A program made the position numbers and the translations under genes. Positions 1 through 7,016 of a stretch of DNA of 64,000 nt are shown piece by piece (position 1 is the first letter of the stretch; each line of letters begins with the position of its first letter). Below the pieces are notes generated by a model. The model did not search any database, was not told where the DNA came from, and worked only from the letters and a program-made list of their open reading frames with translations. This stretch comes from Saprospiraceae bacterium (GTDB lineage: Bacteria; Bacteroidota; Bacteroidia; Chitinophagales; Saprospiraceae), in contig JAHDBJ010000009.1 in the NCBI GenBank assembly GCA_020630435.1, forward strand, positions 78,525 through 142,524, read 5' to 3'.

Positions 1-687
1 TACCAAAACATAGAGCATTTGGTAAGTAATCATTAAAAAAATACTGATTACTAGGGCTAGACCTAGCGTGTTAAAATGCGCCACAGGTTGAGACAAAACA
101 TTTAATAAATCGACGAATAAGGCATGAGGTCTAGTTATCACGTCCCAAGAGTTCCATCGTAAGAACCGCCCGATATAAATTCCAAACCCACATAAAGGAA
201 TTGTAAAAAGAACTAAAAAATGGGCGATTCTTTTGCGGCACTTTTGCCGCAAATAACGATGAACTTCTAACAAAGAAAATAGCCCCAACATCAGACCCGT
301 AAATGAAAATGAAAACAACAACATAACGTCATACCAACGGGGAATTGGGAGTCGTGTTTTCAAATGCAAAAAATCAGTAATGATGTATGGGGCATTGGGA
401 AACAAAACTAACCATGCCATCAAAGTAATACCTATCAATATCTTCGAATTCCATCTTTCCAGCGTAAGCGAGACCAAGTAGGGCAACCATGCTAAAAATA
501 AATTCCATAACAAAAAAAGATAGCTGATGTAAAAAGGGGCATCCCGTTCTACTCGAAACAAATCACCATCGTTTTGATAGAATAACCTGACAAGGATTAG
601 CATGAAACAGAATAAAGTTGCCAAGCATAGTGAAAAAAACAGATGGTACTGTTGCTTATCCCTGAATTGATTTTTTATAAATTTCAT
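1..687 (-). CDS. DUF1361 family membrane protein (3' end outside the window)
   Basis: The minus strand is open from an ATG at 687 to the window edge, giving 229 codons with no stop, so the C-terminus is missing. The product is strongly hydrophobic, with about six membrane segments (roughly residues 18-36, 47-67, 74-90, 112-135, 148-165 and from 198). A central FPNAPYIITDFLHL block, between the third and fourth segments, is the hallmark I associate with the DUF1361 integral membrane family, whose members are about this length. The function of that family is not known. The start is the first ATG and is followed directly by a basic stretch and then the first membrane segment, as expected. Upstream lies an inverted-repeat element at 710-873. 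Confidence 0.75.
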   Translation of the reverse strand, partial: MKFIKNQFRDKQQYHLFFSLCLATLFCFMLILVRLFYQNDGDLFRVERDAPFYISYLFLLWNLFLAWLPYLVSLTLERWNSKILIGITLMAWLVLFPNAPYIITDFLHLKTRLPIPRWYDVMLLFSFSFTGLMLGLFSLLEVHRYLRQKCRKRIAHFLVLFTIPLCGFGIYIGRFLRWNSWDVITRPHALFVDLLNVLSQPVAHFNTLGLALVISIFLMITYQMLYVLV

Positions 688-709
688 GTGTTTGAATGTT
701 GATTTATTA

Positions 710-873
710 AATACACTATAAATTAAGTTAATTGATATTTTTGAACAATGAATTTTTATTCAAATTGAGGCGTGACACAGCCTGATAGCCTTAGCTATCA
801 AGGCGAGTACACAACGACAAGTTGGAGAAAAAAGCATGGTCAAAAGTTTAATAAATTTAATTTACAGTGTATT
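710..873. repeat. 164-bp inverted-repeat-bounded (MITE-like) element
   Basis: The ends 710-729 and 854-873 are inverted repeats that match at 18 of 20 positions (left end AATACACTATAAATTAAGTT). The interior contains a perfect 7-bp palindrome with a 4-nt loop (783-789 and 794-800) and is visibly richer in G+C than its surroundings. No transposase is present; the only interior reading frame noticed is 25 codons on the minus strand (837 to 760). The right end overlaps the stop codon of the Coq4-like gene. No convincing target-site duplication is visible. A non-autonomous mobile element is the best guess; a chance or regulatory inverted repeat remains possible. Confidence 0.45.
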
Positions 874-1363
874 AAAGACTTAAAGTTGGATTAGTATTTA
901 AATAAAGCAGCACTTCATCGATTGGTCTATTTAATCTTTTCTTGAAGTTTATATTGTAAATGATAGGAGAAGTTGCGCCACGTTTAAAGTCACGAATGAA
1001 TTTCCCCCATACTTCGGGCATCAGTAGCCCTACGACCATTGTGCCGAGTACAGACAATGTTATTTTGCCGTTTCCTAGCAGGAAAAACTGCATTCTAATC
1101 TCATCCTCAACTTCTGTTTTATAACCTAAGATCAGGTGCAAAACGTCGTGTTCTTCTGAATTAGGGATGGGTTTTAAATTTCTTTTTTGTAAAAAAAGAC
1201 CTAAAGCATTTCCTAGGGTATCTTTGGGAAAAGCGAGCAAATCTTGTACGCTTAAGTTCCATCGGGGTTTCTTTGGAGGGCGTAATTTTACATAAGAAGG
1301 AATTACAATTTCTACCAAAAAGTAGAATATGATTTCTCTAGTTTTTACAATTAATTTTTTCAT
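872..1363 (-). CDS. Coq4-like protein (Coq4 zinc-motif family)
   Basis: This 163-residue protein carries the exact HDxxH-x11-E pattern that defines the zinc site of Coq4 proteins (HDVLH, then E twelve residues later). In eukaryotes Coq4 is needed for coenzyme Q synthesis. Bacteroidota normally make menaquinone, so the role here is unclear and should not be assumed to be quinone synthesis. I chose the ATG at 1363 because the longer frame begins with TTG at 1420 and adds only a poorly conserved-looking 19 residues. The N-terminus is basic and amphipathic. The stop codon lies inside the right inverted repeat of the 710-873 element, so the C-terminal end may have been altered by that element. The gene lies 106 bases downstream of the membrane-protein gene that starts at 2279. 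Confidence 0.65.
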   Translation of the reverse strand: MKKLIVKTREIIFYFLVEIVIPSYVKLRPPKKPRWNLSVQDLLAFPKDTLGNALGLFLQKRNLKPIPNSEEHDVLHLILGYKTEVEDEIRMQFFLLGNGKITLSVLGTMVVGLLMPEVWGKFIRDFKRGATSPIIYNINFKKRLNRPIDEVLLYLNTNPTLSL

Positions 1364-1469
1364 GTTTGTTGTGGATTTTATACACAGCACGACCTGTAAA
1401 AACAGTACTGTTTTATTCAATAAAAAATGTTCGTTTTATTCGTTTATCCTATTCTAAGTTGGATGTTAT

Positions 1470-2279
1470 TTAAAATAGATCCAATATGCCACCATTTGAA
1501 AAAAAGAAATCTTTCCCCTCTGTAAACGCTCGAATAATTCCATCAATAGGTTGTCCGAACAGCATTAATAAAAATTGGACAATGCTTATAATCCCCAAAA
1601 GCATAATAAAATTTTGAGGGCTATAAGTCCATCGAAAATGGGCAATAAATCGCTCTTGCTTTTTAGGAATAATTTTATTTTCTAATGCTTGGTTTAAATG
1701 CTTATTATTTTTATAAATTTCGATACTCAAAAAAATAATTGCAGGCAATGGAGACAAAACAGGTACCCCAAAAAATGGAAGCACAAATGAAAAAAGAATA
1801 ACTTCAGAGATATAATAATGCAAGGTCATAAACAGACAAAGAATGACTCCTATAATAAGGATGTAGTTCATAATGACCGTTTTGCTTAAGGCATTTGAAG
1901 CTCGAAAGTTTTTCGAAAGCCAATACCCTACAAAAGTAAGTAAGGTGTAAGCTGTAACAGATAAATTATAATCGTATTTAAAAGCAGCTACCTTATCTCC
2001 CATTGTCCATATCATCAAGATGCCGCCTATGGGAGCTAGTAGTAAAAATAGAATTTCAGGATACCGATGACGGGGATAACCTACAAATTCTGTTGTTTCT
2101 CGTTCAAAAGGAGAGTCTAATACCAATTCATCATTACTTATTAGCTGCTTTTGAGTTTTCCCAGTGCGGTATTGTAAAAACCGACTAAGGTGAAGAAAAG
2201 CATACACCATTGGAAGGATAATAAACACTAGATTTAAGATTATTAGTAATAGCAATATGGGAATTTGTACGAGTGACAT
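1470..2279 (-). CDS. Polytopic membrane protein of unknown function
   Basis: The 269-residue product has about six to seven predicted membrane segments (near residues 5-30, 73-93, 107-120, 135-155, 160-190 and 222-242) separated by short charged loops. I do not recognise the family. The ATG at 2279 is preceded by a consensus-like -7 box (TAACTTTG on the minus strand, 2308-2315) that overlaps a 17-bp palindrome at 2297-2313. The same palindrome precedes the gene starting at 4472, so this gene is probably under the same winged-helix repressor encoded just upstream (2330-2629). It may therefore act with the membrane protein and lipoproteins of that cluster. Confidence 0.75.
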   Translation of the reverse strand: MSLVQIPILLLLIILNLVFIILPMVYAFLHLSRFLQYRTGKTQKQLISNDELVLDSPFERETTEFVGYPRHRYPEILFLLLAPIGGILMIWTMGDKVAAFKYDYNLSVTAYTLLTFVGYWLSKNFRASNALSKTVIMNYILIIGVILCLFMTLHYYISEVILFSFVLPFFGVPVLSPLPAIIFLSIEIYKNNKHLNQALENKIIPKKQERFIAHFRWTYSPQNFIMLLGIISIVQFLLMLFGQPIDGIIRAFTEGKDFFFSNGGILDLF

Positions 2280-2296
2280 AATGTTTTATTAAAAGT

Positions 2297-2315
2297 ACTT
2301 TGTGTTACAAAGTTA
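2297..2315 (-). promoter_or_regulatory. Palindromic operator overlapping a -7 box
   Basis: ACTTTGTGTTACAAAGT (2297-2313) has 7-bp arms around a 3-nt centre. On the minus strand the right arm extends to TAACTTTG, a match to the Bacteroidota -7 element TAnnTTTG, about 29 bases upstream of the ATG at 2279. A near-identical palindrome lies at 4484-4500. The winged-helix regulator at 2330-2629 is the obvious candidate to bind it; that link is inference. Confidence 0.65.
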
Positions 2316-2329
2316 ATAGATAAAAAAAT

Positions 2330-2629
2330 TTAACCTCTATTCTTCAATATCTTTTCGAGTGCGTCTAAATGATCATTAAATGCTTTCTTGCCAAGTTCAG
2401 TAGCGGTGTATGATGTCTGGGGCTTACGTCCCACAAATTCTTTTTTTACGTCAATGTATGCTTTACCTTCCAGATGTTTAATATGGCTAGCCAAATTACC
2501 ATCCGATGTATCTAAGGTTTCTTTCAAGGCCGTGTATTCCATCCAATCGTTGACTACTAGAAGAGACATGATGCCTAATCTTATCCGATTTTCAAACGAT
2601 TTATCCAGCTTTGTCAGGATGTTTTTCAT
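2330..2629 (-). CDS. Winged-helix transcriptional regulator (HTH_34-like)
   Basis: The 99-residue protein is a compact winged-helix domain. The recognition-helix region reads TSDGNLASHIKHLE and is followed by a wing with GRKPQTSYTATELGKKAF, a pattern typical of the small winged-helix DNA-binding proteins (HTH_34, MarR/PadR-like) of Bacteroidota. I start it at the ATG at 2629, 13 bases after the upstream lipoprotein stop; the longer frame begins with TTG at 2695 and would overlap that gene. Such regulators are often encoded next to a membrane protein like the one at 3819-4472, here separated by two lipoproteins. It probably represses its own cluster and the gene at 1470-2279 through the two ACTTTG-N5-CAAAGT palindromes. 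Confidence 0.85.
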   Translation of the reverse strand: MKNILTKLDKSFENRIRLGIMSLLVVNDWMEYTALKETLDTSDGNLASHIKHLEGKAYIDVKKEFVGRKPQTSYTATELGKKAFNDHLDALEKILKNRG

Positions 2630-2642
2630 TAATACTATTACT

Positions 2643-3041
2643 TTAAAAATCAGCTTCTGTATATACAACTTTAAATTCTGCTTGTCCGATGTCAACTTTT
2701 TGGAATTGCACTTTTTCCGAACACCATTCTAGGGTACTTGGAGTATTCTCCGAAAAACCCTTTATATATTCAGCTACTAAATTACAATGTTCGGCAGTAG
2801 TCCATGTATTTCCATCTATCGGTTCTATGTTCTTTGTACTTATAATTCGTTCGATTTTTCCATTTGGAAGAATCACTTTTTCTGTAATTTCGCCCTTCTT
2901 ATCGTGTATAGTCTTGTATTCTATTCTTATAGGTTTCGTCGTTTGATTTTCTACGTACACATCATATTGAACAGTAGAATCGCAAGATACAAATATGCAA
3001 AGTGTTGCTAATAAAAAATAAAAAGTTATCGTTTTCATCAT
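2643..3041 (-). CDS. Small lipoprotein of unknown function
   Basis: The 132-residue product starts with a lipoprotein signal peptide ending in the lipobox-like FVSC (Cys about residue 20), followed by a soluble domain of about 110 residues with two further cysteines in the C-terminal half (in EHCN and EWCS) that could form a disulphide. I do not recognise the domain; it appears to be mostly beta-structured. Two adjacent ATGs (3041 and 3038) are possible starts. The gene lies between a larger lipoprotein (23 bases upstream) and the winged-helix regulator (13 bases downstream), so it is almost certainly cotranscribed with them. Confidence 0.75.
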   Translation of the reverse strand: MMKTITFYFLLATLCIFVSCDSTVQYDVYVENQTTKPIRIEYKTIHDKKGEITEKVILPNGKIERIISTKNIEPIDGNTWTTAEHCNLVAEYIKGFSENTPSTLEWCSEKVQFQKVDIGQAEFKVVYTEADF

Positions 3042-3063
3042 GTATTTATTTTTTGACCGTTCC

Positions 3064-3807
3064 TTATTGTTCTGCTAACCATTGCTCAATGTATAGATTT
3101 TCTATTTTCTTTCGACCTTCAGCGTCTATGATTTCTCGAACTTCCCAATTGTTATTTTCTGCTAAGGTAGCTTTATACCAAATAGACTCGTCTTCGTTAT
3201 TAAATTGAGCATCTTGATTTGTATTTCTTAGTGTTTTTAGTAAAATATCTTTTGTGTTTGGAATTACTTCAAAATATTGCAAATCTTCATCTTGTGGTGA
3301 AATTCGCTTTAGGTTTTTTCCATCCTGATCAGAAATAAATAAAAAGCTAGGATCTTTAAAATTCAAATTTTTGTCTTCATTATAATCAATATCTTTCATA
3401 ATATAAAGTACCTTTTCATCAAGTATTTTTTTCCTATGATTTTGGACAAAAAATTGAGAGATTTTAACTTTATCTTCTGTCAATAGCCTGTACTCTCCTG
3501 TTTTTTGATTGTAAAAAACAATATTCCAGTAGTTTGTAGAATAGTCGGAATGATATTTATTAATAGAGTACATAGATATTCTATTACTAGTTTTATTATC
3601 TTTATTTACTGATATGGGAATCAATATTTGATCTGAATTATCTAGAACAATTGTCGAGTTATATTCAAGATTGAGGTCTTGACGTATCAAATTTACCTGT
3701 TCGTCTGTTAAGTTTTCAGTATCGACTGATTCTAAAACTTGTGAGCGCTGGTCAGTACAAGAGAATAAAACAACAACAACTAATAATATTCCAATTATTT
3801 GTCTCAT
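3064..3807 (-). CDS. Lipoprotein of unknown function
   Basis: A 247-residue lipoprotein with a signal peptide ending in LFSC (Cys17). The mature part contains beta-rich repeats and two Asp/Asn-rich loops (DIDYNEDKNLN and NTNQDAQFNNEDES) that look like calcium-binding or propeller-type turns; SDQDGKNLKRIS resembles TolB/WD40-like propeller strands. No named family is recognised. It is encoded 11 bases downstream of the membrane protein at 3819-4472, and 22 bases upstream of a second lipoprotein, within one apparent operon ending in a winged-helix regulator. A role in envelope sensing or stress is conceivable but not shown. Confidence 0.75.
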   Translation of the reverse strand: MRQIIGILLVVVVLFSCTDQRSQVLESVDTENLTDEQVNLIRQDLNLEYNSTIVLDNSDQILIPISVNKDNKTSNRISMYSINKYHSDYSTNYWNIVFYNQKTGEYRLLTEDKVKISQFFVQNHRKKILDEKVLYIMKDIDYNEDKNLNFKDPSFLFISDQDGKNLKRISPQDEDLQYFEVIPNTKDILLKTLRNTNQDAQFNNEDESIWYKATLAENNNWEVREIIDAEGRKKIENLYIEQWLAEQ

Positions 3808-3818
3808 ATCTAATTTGT

Positions 3819-4472
3819 TTACTTATCATATTTAAGGTACATTCGTATACCATAAAGAATATGCATAACGCCAAAACCAATTGCCCAAAAGAATAAACCA
3901 GAACCTATAAAATAAGTAGCGGCAAGGCCTAGTGCTATTTCTGTAAACCCTAAGTAGCGTATATCATCTAAGGTATATTTACTGGCATTAATACAAGATA
4001 GCCCGTAAAAAATCAACATACTTGGAGCGACCAAACCGAAGTATCCATTTTTAATTAAAATCAAGCAAAATAAACCACCTGTAACTAGCGGAATTAAGAA
4101 ATTAAGCAATAATTTTTTTGAGGCTTTTGTCCATATTTTTTGACCTCGATTACTGGCTTTTTTAGAAGTAAAATAATACCCAAAGACTACAGCTAAAATG
4201 ACGACACTTGCAGCATCTACTAAAAAAAAGGTAATATAATCCATGCCCCATTTTTCATAGTTGGGACTAGGAATGTAGTATGGTCGTTTTATATTCAATG
4301 GCGATGTTCCTGAATAAATATAGACCATCGCTGCACCGATTAAGGCGAATACACCTGCGGCCACTCCCGATAAACCACTTAATGAGATAAATCGAGTAGA
4401 ATTTTCCATTAAACTCCGAATATGAGCTAGATTTTTTAAATGTTCGTTATTATTCCCCATTGGTTTGCACAT
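3819..4472 (-). CDS. Membrane protein of a winged-helix-regulator cluster
   Basis: The product (217 residues) has an N-terminal cytoplasmic segment with IRSLMENSTRFISLSGLSGV running into the first of about five to six membrane spans. This start is characteristic of Bacteroidota membrane proteins that are commonly encoded beside a small winged-helix regulator; their biochemical role is unknown. ATGs at 4472 and 4460 are both possible starts. The promoter region carries a palindrome at 4484-4500 whose right half coincides with a -7-like CAACTTTG. Unusually, two lipoprotein genes separate this gene from the regulator at 2330-2629. Confidence 0.8.
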   Translation of the reverse strand: MCKPMGNNNEHLKNLAHIRSLMENSTRFISLSGLSGVAAGVFALIGAAMVYIYSGTSPLNIKRPYYIPSPNYEKWGMDYITFFLVDAASVVILAVVFGYYFTSKKASNRGQKIWTKASKKLLLNFLIPLVTGGLFCLILIKNGYFGLVAPSMLIFYGLSCINASKYTLDDIRYLGFTEIALGLAATYFIGSGLFFWAIGFGVMHILYGIRMYLKYDK

Positions 4473-4483
4473 ATTTAAAAAGT

Positions 4484-4500
4484 ACTTTGTATTGCAAAGT
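4484..4500 (-). promoter_or_regulatory. Palindromic operator upstream of the winged-helix cluster
   Basis: ACTTTGTATTGCAAAGT is an ACTTTG-N5-CAAAGT palindrome that differs from the 2297-2313 copy at two central bases. Both copies sit in the same context, shortly upstream of an ATG and preceded on the plus strand by AAAAGTACTTTGT or AAAAAGTACTTTGT. On the minus strand it overlaps a near-consensus -7 box, so a bound protein would block transcription of the cluster. Confidence 0.65.
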
Positions 4501-4553
4501 TGATGATTAAAAATGAATGATGCAAGTTTTTTTCTTATTTTTTATAAAAAAGA

Positions 4554-5735
4554 TTAACCTTTTACATCAAGGGCATCCCGAAGTCCATTCCCCACAAGAT
4601 TGAAGGCGAGTACTAATAGCATTATGGCAAAAGCAGGAACAAAAGCAAGGAAAGGTTTACCTCCAATCGCATAGCCATAGTTTTCATTGAGCATTGTTCC
4701 CCAAGACGGTGTCGGCGGTTGTATTCCAAATCCGAGATAACTTAATCCCGCTTCTAAGAGAATAGCTGTAGCAAAGTTCGCCGCCGCAACGACCATGACA
4801 GGGCCAACGGTATTGGGTAAGATATGTTTAAAAATAATACGGATATGATCAAATCCAAAGCCTTGAGCAGCTTCTATATATTCCATTTTTTTAATCCCCA
4901 TTACTTGACCTCGTACAATACGAGCGACATCGACCCACATGGTTAGTCCTACAGCTAAGAAAATTGTGCCTATCCATTTTCCGAGTGCTAATACAATGGC
5001 AAAAACAAGTAATAGGGTAGGGAGCGACCAAACAGTATTAATCAAAAACATAATAATATCGTCAATCCTTCCTCCAAAATAACCCGCCAAAGCTCCAAGA
5101 GAAATTCCTATAGTCAAAGAAATAAAAACAGCGATTAAACCAACCAATAACGAAATACGGACGCCTAGAATCAAACGACTTAAAATACAACGACCATAAT
5201 TGTCAGTTCCTAATAAGTAGCTTTTTTTAACGATTTGCGTTGCTTGAATTTTTTGTTGAAGTTCTGTAGTAGGGATATTCAAGTTTTTATTATCAATCGT
5301 TTCAAATTGAAGTTGACCACCTTGAAGCTGGATGTTATTCTTATCTTTTAATGGATAGTATATATCTGAAATGTGATACTGCTGGCTCGTTCCTTCAAAA
5401 ATATTTACGACTAACGTATCATCTTCAAATTGATAGGATTCTATAGGTAGCCATTTGTAGGGCGTTGGTTGACCGAAAAGCATTTTTTCAAGAAAGGAAA
5501 CCTTATCGGTTACTTGATTTTTATGAACTTTTAAAATAGAAGTAGAAAATCCTGGATTTTGGGTTTTGATTTGTGGAATTTGATTATTGGCGTTAGGCGT
5601 TTTATCTGGAGTGATGAGATAACCAAGTATTGCTAGTAATACAGCTAACGCAATACAACCCAACCCAAACAAAGCAGGCTTGTTTCGCTTGAATCTTAAC
5701 CATAACTTTTGATTGGGTGTCGTAATTTTTTCCAA
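4554..5735 (-). CDS. ABC transporter permease, OppC/DppC type
   Basis: The C-terminal half (from about residue 170) is a typical binding-protein-dependent permease of the oligopeptide/nickel group, with the EAA loop reading EAAQGFGFDHIRIIFKHILP followed by GPVMVVAAA and the LSYLGFG segment. It would form an inner-membrane channel with an OppB-like partner and ATPases, none of which are next to it. At 393 residues it is longer than usual: about 110 residues are inserted between the first membrane span (residues 21-42) and the GTDNYGRC motif, predicted to lie in the periplasm. The start is TTG at 5735, since no ATG precedes the first span and the frame closes just upstream. Confidence 0.88.
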   Translation of the reverse strand: MEKITTPNQKLWLRFKRNKPALFGLGCIALAVLLAILGYLITPDKTPNANNQIPQIKTQNPGFSTSILKVHKNQVTDKVSFLEKMLFGQPTPYKWLPIESYQFEDDTLVVNIFEGTSQQYHISDIYYPLKDKNNIQLQGGQLQFETIDNKNLNIPTTELQQKIQATQIVKKSYLLGTDNYGRCILSRLILGVRISLLVGLIAVFISLTIGISLGALAGYFGGRIDDIIMFLINTVWSLPTLLLVFAIVLALGKWIGTIFLAVGLTMWVDVARIVRGQVMGIKKMEYIEAAQGFGFDHIRIIFKHILPNTVGPVMVVAAANFATAILLEAGLSYLGFGIQPPTPSWGTMLNENYGYAIGGKPFLAFVPAFAIMLLVLAFNLVGNGLRDALDVKG

Positions 5736-5764
5736 AAAATATTTTTAACAAAAAAATAGATTCG

Positions 5765-5772
5765 CAAAAGTA
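5765..5772 (-). promoter_or_regulatory. Putative -7 promoter box for the ABC permease
   Basis: TACTTTTG on the minus strand matches the Bacteroidota -7 element TAnnTTTG and lies about 30 bases upstream of the TTG start at 5735. No clear -33 TTTG is visible at the usual spacing, so this is a weak call. Confidence 0.35.
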
Positions 5773-5799
5773 AAAGATAATCAGAAGCCTTTAGAAGAT

Positions 5800-6948
5800 T
5801 TAATTGATTTTTTTCTTTTTAAATGCTTCTATGGCTTTTCCTAGATTCTGGTAGATCGTACGGGCCGAATCCTCCCAACTAAAGCGCATCGCTTCTTGGT
5901 GTCCAAGTGCAATGAGTTGCTGTCTTAGCATTTTATCACTAGCTATTTTAGTCATGGCTAAAGCAATGGCATCCAAGTTTTTTGGATCAACTTTGAGAGC
6001 AGCATTGCCGACTACTTCAGGCATAGAACTAACATTAGATGTAATTATAGGAACACCACAATGCATCGCTTCCAATAATGGAATTCCAAAACCCTCATAG
6101 AGTGAAATATAGACCATCGCTAGGGCAGAACCTATAATTTTGGGTAGCGCTGATTCTGGAATATAGTCTTGAAAAATAATATCCTCTTGAAAAGGACTTT
6201 GTTGATATGCTGTTTTTATTTTTGCTGTTTTCCATGCCATCCGACCTCCTATCAGTAATTTGATTGGTGAGGAATTATTTTTTTTGAAAAGCGTAAAGGC
6301 TTGAATTAATCGTGCTATATTTTTTCTAGGATGAATAGAACCCAAGTATAAAAAATACGGTTTCCCTGCTGTATATTTTTGTAAAATATTTTTCTGAATT
6401 GATGGGTTAATTGGGTTGAAGTGCTGGGAGCAAGCATTATAAGCAATTTCAATTTTTGAAGAAGGAATTTTATATTGTTGGATTAAATCTTGTTTGGTGG
6501 CATTGGAGACAGCAATAGTCCTATCGGCTCTTTGGGCAAATTTAGGCATGAAATATTGGAAATATTTTCGCATTAAAAATGGAATAAATTCAGGGTAGTA
6601 CTCATATGCTAAATCATGTGTAACCAGAACTGTGGGGGTATCAGCTTTAAGTGAAAGGAAACCATCTGGAGATAGGAATACATCAATATTGTGTGTTTTT
6701 AAAATACTGGGGACACACATTTCAAACCAGTAGTAAAATAAAAAAGGATGTCTTGCGGGAGGAGAGATACAAAGAGGTGTAATGTTAGAGGCAAATATAA
6801 AACTTTTGTCATAGGGGCGATCAAATAAAAAGAAAAACTCATCTTCAGGATGCTGCTCTACCATCTCCTTCAATATTTCAAAGGTGAAACGTCCAACACC
6901 TTCTAATCTGTTTTTTAATAAGAAACGGGTATTTACAGCAATCTTCAT
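5800..6948 (-). CDS. Family 4 (GT-B) glycosyltransferase
   Basis: This 382-residue protein has the GT-B layout of family 4 retaining glycosyltransferases: an N-terminal domain with GVGRFTFE, a SIHPRKN phosphate-binding segment after the linker (YFLYLGSIHPRKNIARL), and the EGFGIPLLEA E-x7-E signature (Glu285 and Glu293) that binds the nucleotide sugar. It is cytosolic or peripheral to the inner membrane. The gene is divergent from a Wzx-like flippase (7017), so the pair probably works on an envelope or extracellular polysaccharide. The ATG at 6948 gives the family-typical MKIAVNTRFLL start. Sugar specificity cannot be read from the sequence. Confidence 0.92.
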   Translation of the reverse strand: MKIAVNTRFLLKNRLEGVGRFTFEILKEMVEQHPEDEFFFLFDRPYDKSFIFASNITPLCISPPARHPFLFYYWFEMCVPSILKTHNIDVFLSPDGFLSLKADTPTVLVTHDLAYEYYPEFIPFLMRKYFQYFMPKFAQRADRTIAVSNATKQDLIQQYKIPSSKIEIAYNACSQHFNPINPSIQKNILQKYTAGKPYFLYLGSIHPRKNIARLIQAFTLFKKNNSSPIKLLIGGRMAWKTAKIKTAYQQSPFQEDIIFQDYIPESALPKIIGSALAMVYISLYEGFGIPLLEAMHCGVPIITSNVSSMPEVVGNAALKVDPKNLDAIALAMTKIASDKMLRQQLIALGHQEAMRFSWEDSARTIYQNLGKAIEAFKKKKIN

Positions 6949-7016
6949 ATAAATGGTTTTACTTTTAAAAAAAGTAAACTTACTTTTATTTTACACAGTG
7001 TACCAAACTCAAAAAC

